The notes: generated from the sequence alone by a model not told the origin. 42,091 bases of DNA from UBA7672 sp041166025 (GCA_041166025.1 JBEAMJ010000060.1:1-42091); one strand, 5' to 3'. Positions 1 to 8,852 are shown, counted from the first letter of the stretch. Program-made: numbers and translations.

Positions 1-1
1 C

Positions 2-136
2 CACGAGAGCCTCGGCAATCTAACGCCAGCCGATGTCTACTCAGGCCGTAGCCAGACCATCCTCATGAAACGGGAGGCCATCAAACAGCGCACCTTCGAA
101 CAACGCCGCTTGCAGCACGCCGGACGCGCTGCTTAA
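2..136 (+). pseudogene. 3' end of an IS3-type transposase (orfB), cut by the window edge
   Basis: An open frame enters from the left edge and runs 44 codons to TAA at 134-136. It reads HESLGNLTPADVY, then SGRSQTIL, then an Arg/Lys-rich tail with RRLQH. This is the characteristic C-terminal end of the DDE integrase (orfB) of IS3-family elements, just after the catalytic glutamate helix. In the family this protein cuts and joins the element ends. The rest lies outside the window, so it cannot be said whether the element is intact. It is labelled pseudogene only because it is partial here. A probable IS end follows near 210. Confidence 0.8.
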
Positions 137-210
137 ACACCAACACCAGATGAGCAGAAACCTCCGTTAGGAACACGCCCTCGCTGTCTCAAGTCATTCG
201 ACGACGGACA
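137..210. mobile_element. Probable right end of the IS3-type element
   Basis: The bases after the transposase stop carry no gene. They end in ACGACGGACA at 201-210, and IS3-family terminal repeats run TG...CA. The element boundary is therefore placed near 210, just before host sequence leading to the flavoprotein gene. Only one end is in the window, so the terminal inverted repeat and the target duplication could not be compared. The exact boundary is an inference. Confidence 0.4.
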
Positions 211-340
211 GCGGACGTATCAGAGCAAATGCACCAGGCTTGCCCCAGCACAAGTGATGACGCGCCTCGCCGCGAGTGTCGCCGGACACCCCGATTTATG
301 CTTTAAGCCCGCCGCGACCGGGTGATCGAGGCTGCAGAGC

Positions 341-1531
341 ATGGGACTTGCGCCAGTTACCTGCGACGTCTTGGTCATCGGCGCCGGGGCCGCCGGCCTC
401 ATGTGCGGCATCGAGGCGGGGCGGCGCGGCCGGCGCGTGATCGTGATCGACCATGCCGCGAAGCCTGCGGAGAAGATCCGGATCTCCGGCGGCGGCCGCT
501 GCAACTTTACCAACCTCAATATGTCGCCGAAGCAATTCCTGTCGCAGAACCCTCACTTCTGCGTCTCCGCCCTCAAGCGATTCACCCAGCAGCACTTCAT
601 CGCGCGCGTGGATGCCCGAGGGATTGCCTGGCACGAAAAGACGCTGGGCCAACTGTTCTGCGATGGGTCGGCGCAGCAGATCATCGACATGCTGCTCGAC
701 GACCTCAAGGCAGCCGGAGGCGAGGTGCGGCTTGGCGTCGAACCCGGCACGGTATCGCGTGAAGGCGACGGCTTCCGGACGGGGACATCCGCGGGCGATA
801 TCCAGGCGTTATCCGTGGTGATCGCGACTGGCGGCAAGTCGATCCCGAAAATGGGCGCGAGCGGCTATGCCTATGACATCGCCCGCGCATTCGGCCTGAA
901 CGTGGTCACGCCGCGCCCTGCCCTTGTGCCGTTCACCCTGGAGCCTCCAAAGCTCGCACCCGTGTCGCAACTGGCCGGCGTGTCGGTCACGGCGCGCGTG
1001 AGTTGCCGGAATGCAAGTTTCGACGAGGGGCTCTTGTTCACGCACCGGGGCCTCTCGGGGCCGGCGATCCTGCAGGCCTCGTCTTATTGGCGCGAGGGCG
1101 AGGAGATAGTCATCGATCTTGCCCATGGCCATGATGTGTTCGAGACGCTCAAGCGCGAGCGGCGGGAACGGCCGCGGCTGCAGCTTGAGAACGCGCTTGC
1201 TCACCTCACGCCCAGGCGGCTGGCCGACCAGATCGCGGCGCGTACCTTCGGCGCGATGCGGCTGGCAGATCTTTCCGACGCCAAGCTGCGCGAAGTGGCT
1301 GCAATGGTGAATGCCTGGCGCATTGTCCCGGACGGCACGGAGGGCTGGCGCACAGCTGAGGTTACGCTCGGCGGGGTTGATACCGACGCGCTGTCGTCGC
1401 GGACGATGGAGGCCCGCAACGCTCCGGGGCTCTACTTCATTGGTGAGTGCGTCGACGTGACAGGATGGCTTGGCGGCTACAACTTCCAGTGGGCATGGAG
1501 TTCTGGCTGGGCCGCCGGACAGGTAGCGTGA
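341..1531 (+). CDS. HI0933/YhiN-family FAD-dependent oxidoreductase
   Basis: The 396-residue protein has the Rossmann dinucleotide motif GAGAAG at residues 14-19, the family signature SGGGRCNFTN near residues 49-58, an ATGGKS segment near residue 162, and a C-terminal FIGECVDVTGWLGGYNFQ block that closes the FAD site. These are hallmarks of the HI0933-like (BaiN/RdsA, YhiN) flavoproteins. The family is cytosolic, and its physiological substrate is not known for most members. Length is normal for the family and the frame is intact. It starts 130 bases beyond the probable IS end and ends 18 bases before the convergent flagellar-operon gene. There is no sign that it belongs to the flagellar set. 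Confidence 0.9.
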   Translation: MGLAPVTCDVLVIGAGAAGLMCGIEAGRRGRRVIVIDHAAKPAEKIRISGGGRCNFTNLNMSPKQFLSQNPHFCVSALKRFTQQHFIARVDARGIAWHEKTLGQLFCDGSAQQIIDMLLDDLKAAGGEVRLGVEPGTVSREGDGFRTGTSAGDIQALSVVIATGGKSIPKMGASGYAYDIARAFGLNVVTPRPALVPFTLEPPKLAPVSQLAGVSVTARVSCRNASFDEGLLFTHRGLSGPAILQASSYWREGEEIVIDLAHGHDVFETLKRERRERPRLQLENALAHLTPRRLADQIAARTFGAMRLADLSDAKLREVAAMVNAWRIVPDGTEGWRTAEVTLGGVDTDALSSRTMEARNAPGLYFIGECVDVTGWLGGYNFQWAWSSGWAAGQVA

Positions 1532-1549
1532 GATCGCGATTCTGCGTCT

Positions 1550-4500
1550 TCAACCTGAGGTTGCCGATTTTGCAGCTTCGAAGCGGGATTTCAGCGCGGT
1601 GGCGAAAGCATCGACCCGCGGTGCGTCGGCGAGCCGGCGGACAGCTTCAGAGAGGCTGGCGCCGGCGAGGTCGGCCTGGGCGGTGATGAGGTCGAAGGAG
1701 GCTTTGTTGGCATGGCCCTGCATGGCGGCGGCGTAGCCCCGAAGCTGGGCGAGCATGGCCGGATCCTTGGCCATGCGGGCCGCGATCGCGGTCCTGAAGA
1801 CGAGATCGGCATGCTTGGCCGTCGCCTGCCCTGCGGGCGGCAACATGGACTGGAGCGCCCGGGCGGCCTCCGGCCATCTGCGGTCGCGCCAGTAGGCGTC
1901 AGCAAGCAGGGACTTCGCCTCGGCCCCTTCGAGCGGCTCGACCAGCTCGATGACATGATCGAAGCGCCCGAGGTCGCGATAGGCGGCCGCCTCAAGCAGG
2001 CGACGTTCGAGCGCGAGCGGCTTGGGCAATGAAGGCTGGCGCGTCGTATTGAGCGCGGCGAGCGCTTTGTCGGGGCGCTTGTCCCACAAGTAGATCGTTG
2101 CGAGGTCGACGGCGACAGCGGCCTTGCCGACACCGCGGATGCGATTGTCGACCTGGTATTGCAGGAGCGCACTCGCTGGTTCGAGCAAATCGAAGGCGAC
2201 GAGGCGCTGGGCGAGCTTGCGCACCATCTGATCCCCATCGGGCCCGATCGGCATCAGCGTATCGTCAAATTCGTAGAACAGCGCGACCGCCTGGATCGGG
2301 TCGAGCCGATCGGCCTCCCCGTTGAGGAACAGGCGGCGGAAATAGTCGGCGAGCTTGATGCGCAGCTCGCGCGAGCCGGGCGCATTGGCGTCACGCATGG
2401 CGGTCGACTGCGCCAGCAGCAGAGCGTCACGGAAGCGACCGACGCGCATGTACTGATCGGCAAGAATTCCAACCGTCGCCATCTCGACTTCATCGCCGCG
2501 CCAGCGGAAGCGCAGCGCCTCGAGTTCAGCAGCCGCTTCGTTGGCGCTCAACTTTCCGGCGGGGACGGCAAGTTCGAGGCGTCGCAGCTGAGCGCGCACG
2601 GCTACTGGCTCGACGGCCGTTCTGGAGAGCTGGTCCAGATCCCCCCAGGCCGCGGCGGGGCCCTCCATCAGCGCCTTCAGGTTGGCGAGAACCAGCTGGC
2701 CGCGCTCCTTCGTTTCGCGCTCACCGTTCGCGACGGCGAGATTGGCCTGCCGGCGGGCGGCGTCGAAATCATTGAGCTGCAGAGCCGCTTCGGCCCAGGC
2801 GACTGAAAAATCCGCCGCGCGTACGGAAGGGTAAAGGTAGATTTGCTTTTCGGCGGCGCGGAATTGCTCGATCGCGCGTTCCCAGTCCTGTCGCCGCGCC
2901 GCCACGAGGGCGCGCCAGAGGGCTGCGGAGGCATCACCGCGCAGCGCGCCGCGGCCAAGATCGCTCTCAGCCTCCTTGAGCCGGCCGGCCATGTAGCTGG
3001 CGGCGCCGCGCATGCCGAGGAAAACCGGATCCTGCTCGAGTTCGGGCCGCTCGATCGCGGCAACGCGCAGGATGCCAAGCGCCTCGTGCGCATGGCCATG
3101 GCCCAGATGGAAGCGCGCGAGGTTCATCGCGGCTTCCCCGCCCGACGCCGTGGACGGGTCGGTCGAGACTGCGACCGACTGCAGATCGTCGAGCTGCTCG
3201 ATGTAGAGCTTGCCGCGGGCCGCGCCCCAGGCTGCAAAGTCGATGAAGGCAGGATTCGCCGAGGCGTGCGCCGCCGCAGGGCTGGCAAGCAGGGCTTCGG
3301 GCGCCGTCTGCGAGCTTGCGAGCATCGAGATCACAATGCGCTCGCCCTCGAGCGTCACCTGCACATCGTCGGACTTGGGCGCGATCGCTACGCCATGGGC
3401 GGTTGCAGGCAACGAGGCCTCGACGAAGTCGCGGGGCGTCGGCGAGGCGGTCGACGGGCCGTAGGAGAGGACGGCGGCAAGCTGGTCGCCGATGACGGGA
3501 TCCTCGAACCAGACGATGCCTGCGGCGCCGACCAGCATCGCCTCGACACGGGCGCGGCCGTTCTCCGTGCTGCGGCGCTCGGCCTTGATGAAGCGCTGCG
3601 GCCGCATGGCGGTAGGCGCGACACGAATCGTCCAGGCCGATTCGTCCATCTCGGCGGACACGGCGAGGCCCTTTGGCGTTTCCAGGCGCAGGAGCGTGGC
3701 GTTCTTCACGCGCATGGTGCGGACACGATAGCCGCCAGGCAGGCTCGCCGCGTCGATCCTGAGGTCGGCATTCGCGGCGAACACCGCCCAGACGACGGAC
3801 CCGCGTGCGAAGACCGTCGCAGGCGCGGGCGCGGCGAATGGCAGGTCGAGCTGCAGGCCGTTGGGAAGCGGAGCGACCTTGACGACCACCACCCCGTTGC
3901 GCGGCGCAGGATCGGACCAGGCCGGGACAAGCGCAGTGACGCGCTCCGGTCCGCCAATCACATTGGTGGCGGACATTTCCGGGGCGGCCTCGGCGGCGGC
4001 CGGGAGCGGCGGCGGCGCCAGGGCGATGGGGGCGCCCTGCTCTTTGAGCTTGGCCGGCGGCGGGGTGACTTTCGGAGGCTCCTGTGCGCTGGCGGGCGCT
4101 GCGGGCTTCGAGATGTCGACCACGAGCGTCTCGCCTTCGAAGAAGGCCTTCAACGGCAGCTTGTCCTTGGAGCGCATCGTCACGACATAGCCGCGGTCGG
4201 TGTTTTCGCCCTCGAGGCTTGCGAGGTTGGCCGGCGGCGTGATGCGCACATAGGCGAGGTCGGCCTTGGCGCGCCGCGAAAACTGCAGCTTGAGTTCACC
4301 TGGCGTGTCAGAGAGGACGCGATGGGTTGTGCGGCTGTCCCAGTAGAAGGCAATGCGCGAGCTGTCGCCTGAATCGCTGCCGCGGACTTCGAGCGCTTCC
4401 ATCGGCGCCGGCGGCGGGAGGGCAGCGACGCGCTTCACCTCGGCATCGGCCGCCTTCTTGGCGACCAGCGGGGATACCAGCTTCGGCGGTGTGGCGGAGA

Positions 4501-4897
4501 CCGCTTCGGGGATGAGGTCGACGGCGACGAGGTCAGCGGAGGTCGAAACGGCGAGGCGGGGCGTCTGCTTGAGGCCGATGCGCGCCGTCATGCCATCGGG
4601 GTCCATATAGGAGACAGCAGCCCAGCTCGGCAGGGCCTCCTTCAGCTTGTCGAGATTGATCTTTACCTTTTCATCGAAGGTGAGGATCAGCACCTGGTTG
4701 GAGACGCGTGCGCTGAGGCGCGGCGCGGCCTCGTCGCCATCGGCCCATTTCGCGGTGATCCGCGCGTAGCCCGGGGTCTCGGCAAAGCTGAGTTGCACCG
4801 CGCGCTCGGCGAAGGCCGGAGCGGCAAAGGCGATCGCGGCCGCTCCCATGACGGAGAAACCGATCGCCCAGCTCGAGCGGGGGCGTCCTGCCGTCAT
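1550..4897 (-). CDS. Large exported protein with AMIN-like and TPR-like regions, last gene of the fliL operon
   Basis: The protein has 1115 residues. Residues 1-30 form a signal peptide ending AFA. Residues about 31-130 and 165-265 are two beta-rich stretches that look like AMIN domains, which in other envelope proteins bind peptidoglycan or target secretins. A Pro/Ala-rich linker follows, then a third beta-rich part at about 325-520. From about 580 to the end there are alpha-helical repeats of TPR type, with recurring A-x-A-x-Y-x-x-G-R and ALWRAL-like helices. The ATG overlaps the stop of the MotE-like gene (ATGA), so it is translationally coupled to it. The context suggests a periplasmic or envelope scaffold for motor or stator assembly. 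That role is inferred from position, and I recognise no characterised homologue. Confidence 0.8.
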   Translation of the reverse strand: MTAGRPRSSWAIGFSVMGAAAIAFAAPAFAERAVQLSFAETPGYARITAKWADGDEAAPRLSARVSNQVLILTFDEKVKINLDKLKEALPSWAAVSYMDPDGMTARIGLKQTPRLAVSTSADLVAVDLIPEAVSATPPKLVSPLVAKKAADAEVKRVAALPPPAPMEALEVRGSDSGDSSRIAFYWDSRTTHRVLSDTPGELKLQFSRRAKADLAYVRITPPANLASLEGENTDRGYVVTMRSKDKLPLKAFFEGETLVVDISKPAAPASAQEPPKVTPPPAKLKEQGAPIALAPPPLPAAAEAAPEMSATNVIGGPERVTALVPAWSDPAPRNGVVVVKVAPLPNGLQLDLPFAAPAPATVFARGSVVWAVFAANADLRIDAASLPGGYRVRTMRVKNATLLRLETPKGLAVSAEMDESAWTIRVAPTAMRPQRFIKAERRSTENGRARVEAMLVGAAGIVWFEDPVIGDQLAAVLSYGPSTASPTPRDFVEASLPATAHGVAIAPKSDDVQVTLEGERIVISMLASSQTAPEALLASPAAAHASANPAFIDFAAWGAARGKLYIEQLDDLQSVAVSTDPSTASGGEAAMNLARFHLGHGHAHEALGILRVAAIERPELEQDPVFLGMRGAASYMAGRLKEAESDLGRGALRGDASAALWRALVAARRQDWERAIEQFRAAEKQIYLYPSVRAADFSVAWAEAALQLNDFDAARRQANLAVANGERETKERGQLVLANLKALMEGPAAAWGDLDQLSRTAVEPVAVRAQLRRLELAVPAGKLSANEAAAELEALRFRWRGDEVEMATVGILADQYMRVGRFRDALLLAQSTAMRDANAPGSRELRIKLADYFRRLFLNGEADRLDPIQAVALFYEFDDTLMPIGPDGDQMVRKLAQRLVAFDLLEPASALLQYQVDNRIRGVGKAAVAVDLATIYLWDKRPDKALAALNTTRQPSLPKPLALERRLLEAAAYRDLGRFDHVIELVEPLEGAEAKSLLADAYWRDRRWPEAARALQSMLPPAGQATAKHADLVFRTAIAARMAKDPAMLAQLRGYAAAMQGHANKASFDLITAQADLAGASLSEAVRRLADAPRVDAFATALKSRFEAAKSATSG

Positions 4898-5649
4898 GCC
4901 GGCGAAGCTGCAGGCGGCGCGGGCGCGGCGGGCGCCGCTGCAGGCGTTGGCGCCGGCGCTTCAAGGTTAGCGGGGCGCTTGGCAAGATTGGCGAGCAGCC
5001 GGGTCAGCGTCTCGGCGCGCTTGGCCTCCATGGCTGAAAGTACAGCAGCAAGCGTCGCCGGCTTCATCGACTTGGCAATGTCCGTGAGGAGATCGTCCTC
5101 CATTCCGTTGAAGATCTTGGCGGCGTCCTTGGGCTTCATGCTCTCGTATGACTTGACGAGCGAGGCCATGCGCGCGTCTGTCTTTTCGTCCATCTGGGCG
5201 AGCAGTGCCTGCACTTGTGACTCGACACCCTTGAGTGCCGCAATCTGTTCATTGAGGCGCGCTTCGGCGGCGGCTGCAGCAGCCTCACGCGTTCCAATTT
5301 CGCCCTCGCGGGCGTCGAGCGCTTCGCGCCGTGATTGCAGCGAACGGAGAACCACGATCTCCTGAGAAGAAAGCCCCATCTCCTGTGCGGCAGTATTGAG
5401 GGTGGTGAGGCATTGTTCGGGCGTCGGCTCGGCGACGCCGGCAGGCGGGGCTTCCTCGGAGGCGGGGTCATCGGCGAGACCGGCGGTCAGCGCCGTTTCC
5501 TCGGCCACGGGCGCGGCCGCGGCGACATCCGGCTCGACGGCGAAGGCGGTCTGCGCGATGTCGACGCCCTTGAAGGCCAGGGCGCCGACGGAGACGGCGA
5601 TCACCGCGGAGAAGACGCCGACCTTGGGCGTGATGGCCTTGAGTGTCAT
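4894..5649 (-). CDS. MotE-like / MgtE-N-domain flagellar protein
   Basis: The protein has 251 residues. An N-terminal membrane anchor spans about residues 8-28. An acidic Ala-rich linker follows, then a long coiled coil at about 95-155 with many Glu, Arg and Ala. Next is the MgtE intracellular-N-type helical domain at about 165-220, recognisable by YESMKPKDAAKIFNGM. A Pro/Ala-rich tail ends the protein. In rhizobia, MotE is a periplasmic chaperone for the MotC motility protein. MotE-family proteins are common next to fliM in alphaproteobacteria. It lies 9 bases after the DUF6468-like gene and overlaps the next gene by 4. The exact partner here is unknown. Confidence 0.85.
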   Translation of the reverse strand: MTLKAITPKVGVFSAVIAVSVGALAFKGVDIAQTAFAVEPDVAAAAPVAEETALTAGLADDPASEEAPPAGVAEPTPEQCLTTLNTAAQEMGLSSQEIVVLRSLQSRREALDAREGEIGTREAAAAAAEARLNEQIAALKGVESQVQALLAQMDEKTDARMASLVKSYESMKPKDAAKIFNGMEDDLLTDIAKSMKPATLAAVLSAMEAKRAETLTRLLANLAKRPANLEAPAPTPAAAPAAPAPPAASPA

Positions 5650-5658
5650 GGCGAGCTC

Positions 5659-5994
5659 CTAGAGGACACTGCGGCGGCGAAGGGAGAAATCGAGTGGACG
5701 GGCAACCTCGCGCGGTTCCTCGCGAACGAGCGCGGGCGCGGCGGCCATGGCCCGCGCCTCGTCGATCTTGCCCTGAAGCTCCCGGCCGGCCGCATCGGCT
5801 GAGCGGCGCAGCGCACTGACCGCGTTCTCCGCGTGAAGAACCGATGACTGCAGCTCCTTCGCAGCCTCCAGCATGCGCATGTTACCGGTGCGCAGCGCCT
5901 TGAGCTTCCCGTCGAGACGGATGCAGTAGGCGATCGCGATGATCAGCAGGAGCGCGAGAAAGCCTTCAAAGGCGAGGACGTAAAGCTGGCTCAT
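5659..5994 (-). CDS. Small membrane-anchored DUF6468-like protein of the fliM operon
   Basis: The start is the ATG at 5994, which overlaps the fliM stop (ATGA at 5994-5991). A longer in-frame reading would begin deep inside fliM and is rejected. The product has 111 residues. Residues 3-25 are a strongly hydrophobic transmembrane helix (EGFLALLLIIAIAYC). A helical, probably coiled-coil segment follows (residues about 27-85), then an Arg-rich C-terminus ending RRRSVL. The pattern matches the conserved alphaproteobacterial family I remember as DUF6468, found between fliM and motE-like genes. Function is not established. Stator or switch assembly is the natural guess from position. Confidence 0.8.
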   Translation of the reverse strand: MSQLYVLAFEGFLALLLIIAIAYCIRLDGKLKALRTGNMRMLEAAKELQSSVLHAENAVSALRRSADAAGRELQGKIDEARAMAAAPALVREEPREVARPLDFSLRRRSVL

Positions 5995-7133
5995 CGTGCC
6001 TCCATGATCTTCCGCTTGGCCGCCTGGGTGATCGGCTGCTCGATACGCATGGCGACCTTCTGCCCGATGCGACCCACCTGGCCCGTGGTAAGCTGGATAT
6101 CGCCGCACATCAGGTGCGCCTTCGACTCCGGTGTCGCGTTCATGACCAGCGTGTCGCCGACCTGCAGGTTCATCATCTTGCCAAGCGGCTGCATGAACTC
6201 GTCGAGCACGACGCGCAGGGTCGTGGGGGCCGACCACAGCTCGGTGGCAAGGTGCCCTTCCCAGATGTTGTCGCGCCCGAACTTCTCGCCCATGAAGTTC
6301 TGCAGCAGCATCTTCCGGATCGGTTCCAGGGTGGCATAGGGCAGGAGCAGTTCGCAGCGGCCGCCGCGGTCCTCCATGTCGATGCGCAGCTTGACCAGGA
6401 TGGCGGCGTTTGCGGGCTGGGCGATGGCGGCGAAGCGCGGGTTTGTCTCGATACGATCGAGCTCGAAGTCGACGGCGGTCAGAGGATCAAACGCCTTGCG
6501 CGCGTCGTTGAGGATGACCTCGACCAGACGGGTGACCAGCACACGCTCGATCGTGGTGTAGGGCCGGCCTTCGACGCGCATGGCGACCGTGCCGCGGCGC
6601 CCGCCAAGCAGAACATCGACGATCGAATAGATGAGGTTCGAATCGACTGTCAGAAGGCCGAAATTGTCGAGCTGCTTCGCCTTGAAAACGGCAAGGATGG
6701 CGGGCAGCGGAATGGAGTTGAGATAGTCTCCGAAGCGCATGGACTGGATGGCGTCCAGTGAAACCTCCACGTTGTCGGACGTGAAGTTGCGCAGGCTGGT
6801 GGTCATCAGGCGCACGAGGCGATCGAACACCACTTCGAGCATGGGCAGACGCTCGTATGAAACGAGCGTCGAGTTGATGAGCGCGCGAACGCCGCCGCGC
6901 TGCGCGCTGCCCTCCTCCTCCATGGCGAAGCCGAGGAGCGAGTCGATTTCGTCCTGATTGAGGATGCGTTCGGGCGCCGTGGCGGACTGCGCAGCGGCCT
7001 GCAACGCTTCGGAGGGTCCGGCCGGTCCGCCCGATGGAAGGGCCGCGTCCCAGGCGTCGTCGCCGCCTTTCTCGTTGCCAACGCTGGCATCCCAGCTGGC
7101 TGCAAGATCCTCATCTGTCGTATCGCTGGCCAC
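5991..7133 (-). CDS. fliM: Flagellar motor switch protein FliM
   Basis: The 380-residue product is full length. FliM forms the C-ring with FliG and FliN and sets rotation direction when CheY-P binds. The CheY-binding peptide is visible as LNQDEIDSLLGF around residues 58-69. The middle CheC-like domain runs from about residue 90 to 280. The C-terminal SpoA/FliN-like domain (about 300-375) includes the VGDTL and GQVGRIGQKVAMRI segments. The first 55 residues are an acidic Gly/Ala-rich extension ahead of the CheY motif. The gene starts 12 bases after the fliL stop and overlaps the next gene by 4, so it sits inside one transcription unit. Confidence 0.97.
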   Translation of the reverse strand: MASDTTDEDLAASWDASVGNEKGGDDAWDAALPSGGPAGPSEALQAAAQSATAPERILNQDEIDSLLGFAMEEEGSAQRGGVRALINSTLVSYERLPMLEVVFDRLVRLMTTSLRNFTSDNVEVSLDAIQSMRFGDYLNSIPLPAILAVFKAKQLDNFGLLTVDSNLIYSIVDVLLGGRRGTVAMRVEGRPYTTIERVLVTRLVEVILNDARKAFDPLTAVDFELDRIETNPRFAAIAQPANAAILVKLRIDMEDRGGRCELLLPYATLEPIRKMLLQNFMGEKFGRDNIWEGHLATELWSAPTTLRVVLDEFMQPLGKMMNLQVGDTLVMNATPESKAHLMCGDIQLTTGQVGRIGQKVAMRIEQPITQAAKRKIMEAR

Positions 7134-7145
7134 GTCCTGTCTGCC

Positions 7146-7829
7146 CTACTGAATCAGCATGCCTTCGATGAGGACCGCGTCGATCTTCTTCGGGTCCAGC
7201 ACAGTGTTGAATCGCTTGAGCAGTTCGCGACGAAGCGTGTACGTGCCGCCCGAACCGTTGAGATCCTCCACACGCAGTTCGCGCAGGAAGGAGTTGAGCG
7301 TGTCCTTGAGGCGCGGCATCAGCTCCGGCACCTTGTTGAAGGAGGATGGCGAGCTCGATTCCAGCGAGAGCTCCAGCTCCATCATCACCGCGCGCGTGCC
7401 GCTGGTCGATGCAAGGTTCATGACCAGTTTGGGCATGGCGTAGTAGCAGGGGTTGCCCGTTTCGCATGGCATCTTGTGGCCGACGTCCACGCCTTCCCCC
7501 GCTTCGCCGCCGGTTGAATCTGCGGCATGATCGCCACCCTCGCCTCCGCCATGATCGTCGGCAGGAGCAGCGGCGTGGTCCTCTCCCTCGGCCTCGACAT
7601 GCGCGCCTTCTTCGACGGGCTCGCTGGCGGCAGCTGCGGCCGGCGCGCCCCCGCCCAGCAGCATCATGGCTGCTGCCCCGCCCCCGCCGAGGACGAGGAC
7701 GGCAGGCAGGATAATGAAGAGGACAAGTGTCTTGCCAGCCAGCTTCTTCTTTGCGGGCGCACCTTCGGCGCCTTCTGCCGGGGCCTCTGGGGCGGGCTCT
7801 TCCTTCTTGGTCTTTTCCTTCTTCGCCAT
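7146..7829 (-). CDS. fliL: Flagellar basal-body protein FliL
   Basis: The ATG at 7829 (MAKKEKTKKE) is chosen because it gives the usual FliL layout: a Lys/Glu-rich cytosolic tail, one transmembrane helix at about residues 35-60, then a periplasmic stomatin-like domain (about 130-227) with MPKLVMNLAS and LRRELLKRFN. FliL supports stator function and torque near the MS ring. Between the membrane helix and the folded domain lies a linker of about 60 residues rich in His, Asp, Glu and Gly, followed by two cysteines (PCETGNPC). This is the first gene of the fliL-fliM operon and is divergent from flgF. A possible CtrA half-type site lies upstream at 7959-7973. Confidence 0.95.
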   Translation of the reverse strand: MAKKEKTKKEEPAPEAPAEGAEGAPAKKKLAGKTLVLFIILPAVLVLGGGGAAAMMLLGGGAPAAAAASEPVEEGAHVEAEGEDHAAAPADDHGGGEGGDHAADSTGGEAGEGVDVGHKMPCETGNPCYYAMPKLVMNLASTSGTRAVMMELELSLESSSPSSFNKVPELMPRLKDTLNSFLRELRVEDLNGSGGTYTLRRELLKRFNTVLDPKKIDAVLIEGMLIQ

Positions 7830-8087
7830 GACGCAGTCCTGATGAATCAGCCTGGCCCGCCCGCGCGGGTCGCGGTGCAAATTCCTCTCTGGATGGTTAA
7901 GGATTGATGGAGATGGGCAATTCCTGCCGGGTCGAACCCTGCCGACCGGCGCCGCGCGGCAATATCCCGTTAACCGCCAGAGCTCATGGTGCGGGGCAAT
8001 TCGCATGGTCCGCCGCAGAAGACGCGGACCGAAGCCCAGCCTGGCTCCGGCGCCGCAAAACAGCAGCGCGGAGGCAAATGGCGGCCC
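7830..8087. promoter_or_regulatory. Divergent fliL / flgF control region
   Basis: These 258 bases separate two divergent flagellar operons and should hold both promoters. On the minus strand, TTAA-N7-TTGC lies at 7973-7959, facing fliL. It keeps one half of the CtrA consensus TTAA-N7-TTAA and deviates in the other. Other TTAA cores occur at 7897-7900 and 7970-7973. No convincing sigma-54 -24/-12 element was found for flgF. A GGAGG at 8070-8074 is the likely flgF ribosome site, with long spacing to the ATG at 8088. The CtrA assignment is tentative. Confidence 0.4.
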
Positions 8088-8819
8088 ATGGACAATTCCT
8101 TCATGGTCGGCCTGTCCGCGCAGCAAGTGCTGCGGCAACGGATGGACACGACCGCAAACAATCTCGCGAACATGACGACCGCCGGGTTCAAGGTGGAGCA
8201 CATCGTCTCGCGCGAACTCTCCGAGAAGCCCGCGACGGCGGCGGACACGGCCACCGATATCGCCTTCACCGACGCCTGGATGCTGCAGCGCGACTTCTCG
8301 ACGGGGCCGCTGGAGCAGACCGGAAATCCCCTGGATTTTGCGATCGAAGGTGATGGGTTCTTCGTGGTGCAGACGGCGGCAGGCGAGGCCTTCACGCGCG
8401 ACGGGCGGTTCAATCTCGACGATCAGGGCCAGATCATCACGCGTACCGGCGAACTGGTCATGGGCGATGGCGGCCCGATCACGGTGGATCCCGAGGGCGG
8501 ACCGCTGTCCGTCTCACGGGAGGGATCCATCAACCAGGATGGAATTGTCCTGGGCACGCTGCGCGTCGCGATGTTCCAGACGCCGGGCGGCCTCGAACGG
8601 CTTGGGTCGAACCTGTGGCGCGCAACCGACGAGACTCCGCAACCGGCGACGGAGGCCCGCATTCGCGGCGGCTTCGTCGAGGGATCGAACGTCAATGCGG
8701 TGCTCGAGCTGACCGAGATGATCGAGATCAGCCGTGCCTACACATCCATTTCCAAGATGATCGCGCAATCCGACGAGCTGCGCGGCGCATCGATCGAGAA
8801 GCTGGCCCGTGTCGGCTAG
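8088..8819 (+). CDS. flgF: Flagellar proximal rod protein FlgF
   Basis: The start at 8088 gives MDNSFMVGLSAQQ, the normal FlgF N-terminus. The reading upstream of it is a non-coding extension. The 243-residue product has the N-terminal rod motif (residues 18-30, TTANNLANMTTAGF), the central hook-basal-body domain with IEGDGFFVVQT near residue 85, and the C-terminal coiled segment with EGSNVNAVLELTEMIE. FlgF forms part of the proximal rod in the periplasm. It is the first gene of flgF-flgG-flgA-flgH and is transcribed away from fliL. Confidence 0.96.
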   Translation: MDNSFMVGLSAQQVLRQRMDTTANNLANMTTAGFKVEHIVSRELSEKPATAADTATDIAFTDAWMLQRDFSTGPLEQTGNPLDFAIEGDGFFVVQTAAGEAFTRDGRFNLDDQGQIITRTGELVMGDGGPITVDPEGGPLSVSREGSINQDGIVLGTLRVAMFQTPGGLERLGSNLWRATDETPQPATEARIRGGFVEGSNVNAVLELTEMIEISRAYTSISKMIAQSDELRGASIEKLARVG

Positions 8820-8852
8820 GGGCCTCACTGAACGTTTTCCGAGGAGGCGCAG

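Noticed and set aside
2843..4372. Long plus-strand frame opposite the 1115-residue gene
   Set aside because: It is antisense to a gene with a signal peptide and operon overlaps. Its product is Arg/Gly/His-rich with no domain, typical of a GC-rich shadow frame.
8042..8057. Possible sigma-54 promoter for flgF (TGGC and GC at the right spacing)
   Set aside because: The -12 element reads CCGC rather than TTGC, and the implied start would fall on the ribosome site.
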